Both the position numbers and the translations under genes were made by a program. 53,240 nt of DNA from QYQD01 sp040754095 (GTDB lineage: Bacteria > Desulfobacterota > QYQD01): assembly GCA_040754095.1 (NCBI GenBank), contig JBFMFO010000018.1:1-53240 (forward strand). Direction: 5' to 3'. The notes below the pieces were generated by a model. It searched no databases. It was given only the letters and a program-made list of their open reading frames with translations, and was not told where the DNA came from. Each line of letters starts with the position of its first letter. Position 1 is the first letter of the stretch. Of the stretch, positions 29,772-37,808 are shown piece after piece.

Positions 29772-31247
29772 ATGTATTCACCAACCTTCGAACAATTTAA
29801 GGAACTCGCTCAGCAAGGGAATCTCATCCCGGTCTATCGGGACATCCTTGCGGATATGGAGACCCCTCTTTCCATTTACCGTAAGCTGGAAGAGGGGAAA
29901 TATTCCTTTCTCCTGGAGAGCATGGAGGGCGGGGAAAAATGGGGGCGTTATAGCTTCATCGGCCTGAACCCCTCGGTCATAGTCCGGGCCAGGGGCGACA
30001 GATTGGAACGAATCGACGCCGCCGGTGAGGTCCATGCTGAAACCGGGAACCCCATCCTGTTCCTGCGAAAGGTCTTGTCGGCTTACAAGCCTGTGGTATT
30101 TGACGGGCTGCCCCGTTTTTTTGGCGGCGCCGTGGGTTACCTAGGTTATGACACCGTGCGTTTTGTAGAGGCCATCCCGGAGACAAATCCGGATGTACTC
30201 GGCTTCTACGATATGGTCTTTGTAATCTGTGACCGGATCCTCATCTACGATACCTTCAACCAGTCTCTTAAGGTCATAACTAATGTGCATATCAAGGAAG
30301 GCGACGACCTGCGTTCGCGTTATGATCAGGCCATAGCCGGGATAGACGGCATTATTGACAGGTTGCGCAGGGCGCCGATCCCGCAGTCAGGGGATATTCC
30401 TCAGGATGATCTTCCGGTATCGGCCAACATGCCGTCTGAGGACTTTAAAAGTATGGTCAGAAAGGCCAAGGAGTATATCCGGGCGGGAGACATCATTCAG
30501 GTGGTGCTGGCCCAGCGCTTTCAGACGACGTGGCAGGCAGATCCCTTTTTGGTTTATCGGGCGCTGCGCAAGATAAATCCCTCGCCGTATCTCTTTTACC
30601 TCCGTTTTGATGACGAATATCTCGTCGGCTCTTCACCGGAGGTTTTGGTGCGGCTGGAGAACCGGAAAATAGAGGTCCGGCCTATTGCCGGGACGCGGCC
30701 CCGCGGGGCAGACGAGGAGGAAGATCGTCGGCTGGAACAAGAACTCCTGAGCGATCCCAAGGAACGGGCCGAGCATATAATGCTGGTTGACCTGGGACGA
30801 AATGATGTGGGCCGGGTAGCCGGATACGGCAGCGTAGAAGTAAACGAACTGATGGCTATTGAACGGTATTCACACGTCATGCATATCGTCTCCAATGTGC
30901 GCGGCCTGTTAAAAGAAGGCAAGGATGCCTTTGACGTTTTCTCCGCTACGTTTCCGGCCGGCACGGTAAGCGGCGCCCCAAAGGTGCGGGCCATGGAGAT
31001 CATTGAAGAACTGGAGCCCGACCGCCGCGGGCCGTACGCCGGTGCGGTCGGTTATTTCAGTTTTTCCGGCAACATGGACCTGTGTATCGCCATCCGCACG
31101 CTGCTCATTAAGAATGGACGGATAAGCGTTCAGGCCGGAGCGGGGATCGTGGCTGATTCTGATCCGGATAAGGAATATCAGGAGACGGTAAACAAGGCGC
31201 GCGGTATGTTAAGGGCTATCGAATGGGCAAAAAAGGGATTGGAATAG
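29772..31247 (+). CDS. trpE: Anthranilate synthase component I
   Basis: 491 residues. First step of tryptophan synthesis: chorismate to anthranilate. N-terminal FLLESMEGGEKWGRYSFIG contains the LLES element used for tryptophan feedback binding. The catalytic part has IAGTRPRGADEEED, ELLSDPKERAEHIMLVDLGRNDVG, FPAGTVSGAPKVRAMEIIEELE and GPYAGAVGYFSF. Start of the operon trpEGDCFBA, with trpG 3 bases downstream. Confidence 0.98.
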   Translation: MYSPTFEQFKELAQQGNLIPVYRDILADMETPLSIYRKLEEGKYSFLLESMEGGEKWGRYSFIGLNPSVIVRARGDRLERIDAAGEVHAETGNPILFLRKVLSAYKPVVFDGLPRFFGGAVGYLGYDTVRFVEAIPETNPDVLGFYDMVFVICDRILIYDTFNQSLKVITNVHIKEGDDLRSRYDQAIAGIDGIIDRLRRAPIPQSGDIPQDDLPVSANMPSEDFKSMVRKAKEYIRAGDIIQVVLAQRFQTTWQADPFLVYRALRKINPSPYLFYLRFDDEYLVGSSPEVLVRLENRKIEVRPIAGTRPRGADEEEDRRLEQELLSDPKERAEHIMLVDLGRNDVGRVAGYGSVEVNELMAIERYSHVMHIVSNVRGLLKEGKDAFDVFSATFPAGTVSGAPKVRAMEIIEELEPDRRGPYAGAVGYFSFSGNMDLCIAIRTLLIKNGRISVQAGAGIVADSDPDKEYQETVNKARGMLRAIEWAKKGLE

Positions 31248-31250
31248 GCG

Positions 31251-31829
31251 ATGATATTCATCCTCGATAATTACGATTCCTTTACTTATAATCTCGTCCA
31301 GGCCTTTGGCGAGATGGGCGAAGACCTGATCGTGGAGCGCAATGATAAGATCAGCCTCGAGGGGATTGAAGGACTTTCTCCCTCACACATGGTCATCTCT
31401 CCCGGGCCGTGTTCCCCGGAAGAGGCGGGCATTTCCGTGGCGGCTATCCGGTATTTTGCCGGCCGGCTGCCCATACTCGGGGTCTGCCTGGGGCATCAGT
31501 CCATAGGCGCAGCCTTTGGCGGCCGCATAGCGCGCGCCGAAAGGCTCATGCACGGCAAGACCTCTTTGATTTATCACGATGGCAAGACGATTTTTGATGG
31601 GCTGCCGCTGCCTTTTGAGGCCACCCGCTATCACTCGCTTATCGTGGAGAAAGAGTCCCTGCCCGATTGTCTGGAGATAACCGCCTGGACTGAAGAGGGA
31701 GAAATCATGGGCCTTCGGCACAAAGAGCTGGTCATAGAGGGTGTACAGTTTCATCCTGAATCAATCCTGACCGGAGAGGGGCCGAGGCTCCTGAGAAATT
31801 TTACAAGATTGTCCGGAGGGAGGAGATGA
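31251..31829 (+). CDS. trpG: Anthranilate synthase component II (glutamine amidotransferase)
   Basis: 192 residues. A class I amidotransferase: LDNYDSFTYNLVQ at the start, catalytic Cys in LGVCLGHQSIG, His/Glu in VQFHPESILT. Supplies ammonia to TrpE. It may also serve as PabA for folate synthesis if no separate copy exists. Its stop overlaps the trpD start (ATGA), implying translational coupling. Confidence 0.97.
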   Translation: MIFILDNYDSFTYNLVQAFGEMGEDLIVERNDKISLEGIEGLSPSHMVISPGPCSPEEAGISVAAIRYFAGRLPILGVCLGHQSIGAAFGGRIARAERLMHGKTSLIYHDGKTIFDGLPLPFEATRYHSLIVEKESLPDCLEITAWTEEGEIMGLRHKELVIEGVQFHPESILTGEGPRLLRNFTRLSGGRR

Positions 31830-32848
31830 CCGTGATCAAGGAAGCGTTGGCCAGGGTAGTTAACCGTCAGGACTTGAGCGAAGAGGAAATGGCGGCGGTT
31901 ATGGAAGAGATTATGAGCGGCAATTGCACACCGGCCCAGATAGGGGCCTTTGTCACGGCGCTCCGCATGAAGGGTGAATCCGTAGCGGAGATAACCGGAG
32001 CAGCCCGCGTAATGCGGGAAAAGGCCACTCGGATTAAGGTCGAGGCAGAGACAGTGGTGGATATCGTCGGCACCGGAGGCGACGGCTCTAATACCTTTAA
32101 TGTTTCTACAACCGCTGCCTTTGTGATAGCTGCTTCGGGAGTGAAGGTGGCGAAACATGGAAATCGCGCAGTCTCATCCCGTTGTGGGAGCGCCGATGTC
32201 CTGGAGGCGCTCGGGGCCAACTTAGACCTTTCACCTTCGCTCGTGGACGCGTGTATAGGCAAGGTCGGCTTTGGCTTCCTTTTCGCTCCCAAATTACATC
32301 TGGCCATGAAACACGCCATAGGCCCCCGAAGGGAGATAGGGCTTCGTACCATATTCAATATCCTCGGGCCGCTCACCAATCCGGCCGGGGCCAATGTTCA
32401 GGTCCTCGGGGTTTATGACGGCAGTCTGGCGAATACCCTGGCCTCGGTGCTGAAAAATCTGGGGTGCAAGGCGGCTATGGTTGTTTTTGGCGAAGGCGGG
32501 TATGACGAGCTGAGCATAGTCGGGCCTACCCGGGTAAGCGAACTTAAAGGAGGCGCTGTCCGCGATTACGTCGTGCAGCCGGAGGATTTTGGCCTCAAGC
32601 GGGCTGTACCGGCGGATATTGTCGGCGGAGATGCGGCAAAAAATGTATGGATTCTGCGTTCCATTCTGGCCGGCGAAAAAGGGGCCTGCCGGGATATGGT
32701 GGTTCTTAATGCGGCCGCCGCCCTGGCTATCAGCGGCAAGGCTCGAGACATGTCCGAAGGCGTAAGGGTGGCCGGGGAACTCATAGATAGCGGTGCAGCA
32801 AGAAAAAAGCTTGAGGAATACATCACGTTTTCCCGGAAAGCGGCATGA
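31826..32848 (+). CDS. trpD: Anthranilate phosphoribosyltransferase
   Basis: 340 residues. Transfers phosphoribose from PRPP to anthranilate. DIVGTGGDGSNTFNVSTTAAFV is the PRPP-binding glycine loop; KHGNRAVSSRCGSADVLEALG and the later FAPKLHLAMKHAIGPRREIGLRTIFNILGPLTNPA are the other family signatures. The ribosome-binding site GGAGGGAGGAG lies in the end of trpG. Confidence 0.98.
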   Translation: MTVIKEALARVVNRQDLSEEEMAAVMEEIMSGNCTPAQIGAFVTALRMKGESVAEITGAARVMREKATRIKVEAETVVDIVGTGGDGSNTFNVSTTAAFVIAASGVKVAKHGNRAVSSRCGSADVLEALGANLDLSPSLVDACIGKVGFGFLFAPKLHLAMKHAIGPRREIGLRTIFNILGPLTNPAGANVQVLGVYDGSLANTLASVLKNLGCKAAMVVFGEGGYDELSIVGPTRVSELKGGAVRDYVVQPEDFGLKRAVPADIVGGDAAKNVWILRSILAGEKGACRDMVVLNAAAALAISGKARDMSEGVRVAGELIDSGAARKKLEEYITFSRKAA

Positions 32849-32896
32849 TTTGGAAAGGCTTATGGCTGATAGCTGACCGCTGAAGGCTTTATTACT

Positions 32897-33703
32897 ATGA
32901 TTTTAGATAAAATCGTTGCCCATAAGAGAATTGAGGTGGCCCGGCGCAAGGAGGAAGAACCCATTCCTGTCTTGATGCAGGAAATCGGTCGTGTGGCAGC
33001 GCCGCGTTCATTGAGCAGCGCCCTTACCACGGGCGGCGGAATAAATATTATTGCCGAGATAAAACGGGCGTCACCTTCTGCCGGCATGATAGCCGGAAAT
33101 ATAGACCCGTCGTCTGTCGCTACGGAATATGAAATGGGCGGAGCAGCGGCCATTTCGGTATTGACAGACAGGGAATTTTTTGCCGGTGACATCGCTTTCC
33201 TGTCCCAGGTCAGGCGGACGGTCTCGCTTCCCGTGCTTCGTAAGGATTTTCTCATAGACCCCTACCAGGTCTATGAGGCCAGGGCCTACGGGGCGGATGC
33301 CGTCCTGCTTATCGCCGCCATCCTGGGAGACAGGGATATGAAGACGCTTCTTGATTTGACGCATAGGCTGGGAATGGAGACCCTGGTTGAGGTGCATGAT
33401 GAGCCGGAACTGCATCGGGTACTGGAGACCGGAGCACGCCTGATCGGGATCAATAACCGGAACCTCAAGGACTTTACAGTATCACCGGATGTCACCCTTA
33501 ACCTTTGCCGCAAGATACCGGCGGGGAAGGTAATAGTCAGTGAGAGCGGGATCAAAACCCGTTCCGACGTTGTCCGCCTGGAAGAGGCCGGGATCCAGGC
33601 CGTTTTGATCGGCGAGACCCTGATGCGGGCCCCGGACAGGACAAAAACGATTATGGAGCTGTTAGGAAAAAGTGATCAGGATAAAGGTGTGCGGTATCAC
33701 TAA
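32897..33703 (+). CDS. trpC: Indole-3-glycerol phosphate synthase
   Basis: 268 residues. TIM-barrel enzyme: ILDKIVAHKRIEVARRK at the start, IIAEIKRASPSAG (catalytic Glu and Lys), LRKDFLIDPYQVYEARAYGADAVLLIAAIL, LIGINNRNLKDF and VSESGIKTRSDV. Ring closure to indole glycerol phosphate. About 50 bp after trpD, with a short gctgatagctga repeat in the gap; its end overlaps trpF by 32 bases. Confidence 0.98.
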   Translation: MILDKIVAHKRIEVARRKEEEPIPVLMQEIGRVAAPRSLSSALTTGGGINIIAEIKRASPSAGMIAGNIDPSSVATEYEMGGAAAISVLTDREFFAGDIAFLSQVRRTVSLPVLRKDFLIDPYQVYEARAYGADAVLLIAAILGDRDMKTLLDLTHRLGMETLVEVHDEPELHRVLETGARLIGINNRNLKDFTVSPDVTLNLCRKIPAGKVIVSESGIKTRSDVVRLEEAGIQAVLIGETLMRAPDRTKTIMELLGKSDQDKGVRYH

Positions 33704-34292
33704 TATTGAGGATGCGTTGGCGGCCCAGGCCCTTGGGGCAGACGCCATAGGGCTGGTATTTGCCGAAAGTCCCCGCCGGGTGGAGAAAGAACGGGCACGG
33801 GAGATCGTCCGGGCCCTGCCCCCTTTTGTGCACAGAGTCGGGGTTTTTGTAGATGAAGAAAAGGGCGTAGTAGAAGACATAGCTGATTTTTGCCGGTTGA
33901 CGGTCTTGCAGTTCCACGGATCGGAGTCCCCTGAGTATTGTGCAGGATTCGACCGGCCTGTGATTAAGGCCTTTCGCATAAGTCAGAGAGAAGGTATCGA
34001 ACGTATGGAACCGTACCGGAGCAAGGTAAGGGCCTTTCTTTTAGACACCTACCACCCCATGCTTGCCGGGGGCACCGGGCAGGCCTTTGATTGGACTATG
34101 GCTAAAGAGGCCGGAAAGATCGGGCCGGTTATCCTGGCCGGCGGCCTCAATCCGGATAATGTCGAGGCCGCCATCCGGGTTGTCAGGCCTTATGCGGTTG
34201 ATGTGAGCAGCGGCGTGGAGACGTCGCCAGGCAAAAAAGATCACGAGAAGATACGGCTGTTTATAGAACGAGTGCGGAATATCGAAAAGTAA
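33672..34292 (+). CDS. trpF: Phosphoribosylanthranilate isomerase
   Basis: 206 residues from GTG at 33672. KVCGITNIEDALAAQALGADAIGLVF carries the catalytic Cys; LLDTYHPMLAGGTGQAFDW, ILAGGLNPDNV and DVSSGVETSPGKKDHEKI complete the family signature. It starts inside the end of trpC (AGGA 5 bases before it), so expression is coupled. Separate from trpC, unlike the E. coli fusion. Confidence 0.97.
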   Translation: MIRIKVCGITNIEDALAAQALGADAIGLVFAESPRRVEKERAREIVRALPPFVHRVGVFVDEEKGVVEDIADFCRLTVLQFHGSESPEYCAGFDRPVIKAFRISQREGIERMEPYRSKVRAFLLDTYHPMLAGGTGQAFDWTMAKEAGKIGPVILAGGLNPDNVEAAIRVVRPYAVDVSSGVETSPGKKDHEKIRLFIERVRNIEK

Positions 34293-34306
34293 TACTTAAA
34301 AACTGC

Positions 34307-34510
34307 AAACCACAGAGAACACCGAGAAACATATCAAATCTGGAAATCAGGAACTCAGGGAAGTACAAACCCAAATAAAGAGGGTCTATCTTTTCCTGAT
34401 TCCCTGAGTTCCAGATTAATAGCCTTTTCTGAATGTAGGATGGTTTCAAACGCCTAACGTGTTATGATTTCTTTTATTATTAAAAAGTTATCTTTGTGTC
34501 CTCTGTGATT
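34307..34510. repeat. accacagag-ended repeat between trpF and trpB
   Basis: Ends aaaccacagagaacaccgag and tttgtgtcctctgtgatt are imperfect inverted repeats. Nested inside are aaatctggaaatcaggaact and ttcctgattccctgagttcc, a second inverted repeat also seen at 42552-42645. It splits the trp operon between F and B; no gene is seen in the gap. Confidence 0.65.
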
Positions 34511-34552
34511 ATGATTTGAGGAGCGCTGAGAAATAAAGGGGAGGTAAGCATA

Positions 34553-35740
34553 ATGCTTCCAGACAAAAGAGGGCATTTTGGCATGTTTGGGGGACGTTTC
34601 GTCCCGGAAACATTGATGCCGGCCCTTATGGAACTCGGGGAAAAATATCAATACTACCGGAAAGACAGGTCCTTTAAGGAAGAGCTACGCTTCTACCTTA
34701 CGGAATACACGGGCAGGCCGACCCCGCTTTACTTCTGCAAGCGTCTTACGGAGAAACTAAAAAAGGCCAAAGTTTATTTAAAGCGGGAAGACTTGACCCA
34801 TACCGGGGCACACAAGATAAATAATACCCTGGGCCAGGTCTTGCTGGCCAGGAAAATGGGCAAGAAGCGGGTTATCGCCGAGACCGGAGCCGGACAGCAC
34901 GGCGTGGCCACGGCCACTGCTGCGGCCCTGTTGGGGCTTGAGTGCGATGTCTATATGGGCGCAGTGGACATCAAGAGACAGGCCATGAATGTCTTTCGTA
35001 TGCAGATCCTCGGGGCCAGGGTCATGCCGGTAGAACAGGGCAGCAAGACCCTGAAGGACGCTATTAATGAGGCTATCCGGGACTGGGTAACCAACGTTCG
35101 AAATACCCATTATGTGATCGGCTCGGTGGTGGGGCCGCATCCATATCCCATGATAGTCCGTGACTTTCAATCGGTAATCGGTCAGGAGACGCGCCGGCAA
35201 ATTCTGAAAAAAGAGGGGCGACTTCCCGATGTCATCATAGCCTGTGTGGGCGGCGGGAGTAATGCCATGGGAATCTTTTATCCCTTCCGTAACGACCCGG
35301 TCCGTTTGATCGGCGTGGAGGCGGGTGGAGAGGGCATCTCCTCCGGGCAGCACTCGGCTACCCTCGGCGCCGGAAGCATCGGCGTTTTGCATGGGGCCAT
35401 GAGCTACCTGCTTCAGACCGCTGACGGCCAGATCAGAGACACCCATTCCGTAGCCGCGGGCCTGGACTATCCCGGTGTGGGGCCGGAACACGCCCATTAT
35501 CAGGATAGCAAGCGCGCGGAATACGTCTCGGTAACGGATGCCGAGGCATTGGAAGGCTTTAAGCTTCTTTCCGAGACCGAGGGGATTATCCCTGCCCTGG
35601 AGAGCGCGCATGCTATCGCCTATGCCGCCAGGATAGTGCCCCGGTTATCACGTAAGGACATAGTAGTCATCAACCTCTCCGGCCGGGGAGATAAAGATGT
35701 AGAGACCGTTGCCGGTCTTTTAGCAGGAGGTAATGTATGA
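34553..35740 (+). CDS. trpB: Tryptophan synthase beta chain
   Basis: 395 residues. PLP-dependent: the Schiff-base lysine is in LTHTGAHKINNTLGQ, phosphate binding GGGSNAMG, and AETGAGQHGVATATAAAL. It joins indole with serine. This is the standard TrpB1 type. GGGGAGG ribosome-binding site. Its stop overlaps the trpA start, as usual for this pair. Confidence 0.99.
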   Translation: MLPDKRGHFGMFGGRFVPETLMPALMELGEKYQYYRKDRSFKEELRFYLTEYTGRPTPLYFCKRLTEKLKKAKVYLKREDLTHTGAHKINNTLGQVLLARKMGKKRVIAETGAGQHGVATATAAALLGLECDVYMGAVDIKRQAMNVFRMQILGARVMPVEQGSKTLKDAINEAIRDWVTNVRNTHYVIGSVVGPHPYPMIVRDFQSVIGQETRRQILKKEGRLPDVIIACVGGGSNAMGIFYPFRNDPVRLIGVEAGGEGISSGQHSATLGAGSIGVLHGAMSYLLQTADGQIRDTHSVAAGLDYPGVGPEHAHYQDSKRAEYVSVTDAEALEGFKLLSETEGIIPALESAHAIAYAARIVPRLSRKDIVVINLSGRGDKDVETVAGLLAGGNV

Positions 35741-36528
35741 GCCGCATTGCAGAGGTTTTTGCCGGCAGGAAAAAAATAAAAAAAGCCGCTCTTATCCCGT
35801 TCCTTACGGCCGGTGATCCATCTCTTGCCCATACTGCAGAACTGGTGTTGGAGATGGAACGGCAGGGGGCGGATCTAATTGAATTGGGTGTGCCTTTTTC
35901 CGATCCCTTAGCCGATGGGCCGACCATCCAGGCCGCCAGCCAGCGCGCCTTGACCCAGGGTGTACGCCTGGAGGACGTCATCGGCCTGGTCCGGAATCTG
36001 CGCAGCAAGACCCGGATTCCGCTCGTCCTGATGACTTATTACAATCCGGTCTTGCAGTATGGGTTGAAACGCACGGCCCGGAAAGCAGCTCAAGCCGGCG
36101 TGGATGGCTTTATCATCCCTGATCTTCCTCCCGAAGAGGCGGAAGAGTGGAAAAAAGAGGCAGACAAGGCCGGTCTGGACACCATTTTTCTCCTGGCCCC
36201 GACCAGTGACCTCGACCGGATTAAGAAGGTTACCCGCTTGAGCAGCGGTTTTATCTACTACGTCTCGGTTACCGGCATAACCGGCGTCAGAAAAGATCTG
36301 CCGGGCGATCTTCTGACTAAGTTGAAATTGGTCAAGAAACACGCTGCCGTTCCTGTGGCTGTGGGATTCGGCATCTCCACACCGGAACAAGTGGCTATGC
36401 TGGCCCGGTATGCGGACGGCATCATCGTGGGCAGCGCCATTGTGAATCTTATTGCTACACATGCAGAAGATCCGCAGCTCACGCCCATTGTGGGCCGATT
36501 TGTGGCCCATCTCAAGACCGGGATATAG
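35737..36528 (+). CDS. trpA: Tryptophan synthase alpha chain
   Basis: 263 residues. FLTAGDPSL, the catalytic Glu in DLIELGVPFSDPLADGPTIQAAS, VDGFIIPDLPPEEA (catalytic Asp) and YYVSVTGITGVRKDLP are all present. It releases indole to TrpB. Last gene of the operon; no terminator is evident after it, only the repeat at 36537-36632. Confidence 0.98.
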   Translation: MSRIAEVFAGRKKIKKAALIPFLTAGDPSLAHTAELVLEMERQGADLIELGVPFSDPLADGPTIQAASQRALTQGVRLEDVIGLVRNLRSKTRIPLVLMTYYNPVLQYGLKRTARKAAQAGVDGFIIPDLPPEEAEEWKKEADKAGLDTIFLLAPTSDLDRIKKVTRLSSGFIYYVSVTGITGVRKDLPGDLLTKLKLVKKHAAVPVAVGFGISTPEQVAMLARYADGIIVGSAIVNLIATHAEDPQLTPIVGRFVAHLKTGI

Positions 36529-36536
36529 TAGCTGAA

Positions 36537-36632
36537 TCTATGTCACTGGTCATTAGTCAGTAGTCATTGATTAACTATGGTAGATTAACCTCTCTACCAG
36601 TGACAAATGACCATTGACCAATGACGTTCAAG
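36537..36632. repeat. Inverted repeat of the gtcactggtcattag type
   Basis: Left arm atgtcactggtcattagtca, right arm ccagtgacaaatgaccattg, joined by an AT-rich loop. It fills the space between trpA and the convergent elyC gene and could form a weak bidirectional stop. Confidence 0.6.
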
Positions 36633-36640
36633 TATAATTA

Positions 36641-37417
36641 TTATATTTGTCCTCTGAGTTTGGTCCAGGCTATTCCTAAGTATTCGTAAACAGCCGTTTC
36701 CGACTTATGGAGATCACCTGCATTGGGGAAGAACGAACCAGGGCCTAACGCCTGGTTACTTTTGACCCGATGTCTGGTAGGGGCAGGAATCGGGTTCATC
36801 CCGAGCTTTTTAAAGAGGGCCATGGCCCGTGGCATGTGGGAGGCTGAGGTCACCAGGAAGAAGGGGGCGCTGCCGACTATGGGCTTCATAATGCAGGCCT
36901 CATCGTTCGTATCTTTAGGCCTGCTTTCGACAATTATATCATCCCGATCAACACCAAGGTCCCTGGCAAGACCGGCCATAACCTCGGCATTAGGAACCGG
37001 GTCAAACACCTTTCCGCCGGACAAAACAAGCTTGCTGCCCGGTTGCTTCCGGTAAATTTGAATCCCTTCTGCCAGACGAACCAGGGATGAATCAGTTATC
37101 TGACTGGTTAAGGGAAGTTTGGGGTCCGAGGTATGGCTTCCACCCAGGACGACAACAAACCTTACCGGATGTTTGGGAATGTCTGCCGCACCCTCACCAA
37201 CATAAGGCGCGTATCTGCTTTCGAGGGGGCGGAGGAGCCGGTCAGATATAAACCCATAGCTTAAAAGCATCAGGGTAATCAGGCCGATAGATATAAACGC
37301 CTTGCCCAGCCTTTGTCTTTGCGTGAAGCATAGTAGGAATAATCCCATAAAGGAAATTCCGAGGCATAGGGGTAATGGAAACAGGAATTGAGAGATCACT
37401 TTTTTTATTAGAAACAT
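36641..37417 (-). CDS. elyC: ElyC-like DUF218 membrane protein
   Basis: 258 residues from the ATG at 37417 (AAGGAA spacing suits this one better than the ATG two codons earlier). It begins MFLIKKVISQFLFPLPLCLG, two membrane spans, then DRLLRPLESRY and the DUF218 domain: VVVLGGSHT, GSKLVLSGG, DTNDEACIMK, FLVTSASHMPRAMALFKKLGMNPIPAPT. Order and length match the E. coli envelope-biogenesis factor ElyC closely (LPLPL, RLLRPIES, LVTSASHLPRAM). It probably serves undecaprenyl-phosphate or envelope metabolism. Confidence 0.88.
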   Translation of the reverse strand: MFLIKKVISQFLFPLPLCLGISFMGLFLLCFTQRQRLGKAFISIGLITLMLLSYGFISDRLLRPLESRYAPYVGEGAADIPKHPVRFVVVLGGSHTSDPKLPLTSQITDSSLVRLAEGIQIYRKQPGSKLVLSGGKVFDPVPNAEVMAGLARDLGVDRDDIIVESRPKDTNDEACIMKPIVGSAPFFLVTSASHMPRAMALFKKLGMNPIPAPTRHRVKSNQALGPGSFFPNAGDLHKSETAVYEYLGIAWTKLRGQI

Positions 37418-37457
37418 AAGCATATTCCTTTGATGGCAATCGCATTGTCAAAAGATT

Positions 37458-37667
37458 AACCACAGAGCACACAGCGCGGCATAGCCGCAACCAAATCCGA
37501 ATATCGAAATCCGAAATCCGAAACAAATCCGAAATCCAAATGTCGAATGTTCGAAACGTCCATCAGCAACTCCTTCGATTTTTCGTTTTGGTCATTGCTC
37601 CCGTTTGGTCATTTGAATTTGTTTCGAGTTTCGTGCTTCGGATTTCGAATTTTCTAGCTCTGTGGTT
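37458..37667. repeat. ATTCGAA repeat enclosed by accacagag inverted ends
   Basis: AACCACAGAGC (37458-37468) and GCTCTGTGGTT (37657-37667) are perfect inverted repeats. Inside is the ATTCGAA family body (37490-37655), same block order as 7466-7620 and 9101-9240. This copy shows that the two repeat families can form one element. Gap 37668-37808 shows nothing else. Confidence 0.75.
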
Positions 37668-37808
37668 GTTTTTCATAAAACTTTTGATATTACCATGTAG
37701 GCATCCGGCACCTTGGTGAGAGTGGATTTACAGCGCGGGCATAGGGAAAGGCATTATCGGCGGATTAACAAACGGCGGCAGCCATGTAATTCAGGGAAGT
37801 ATGACGGC

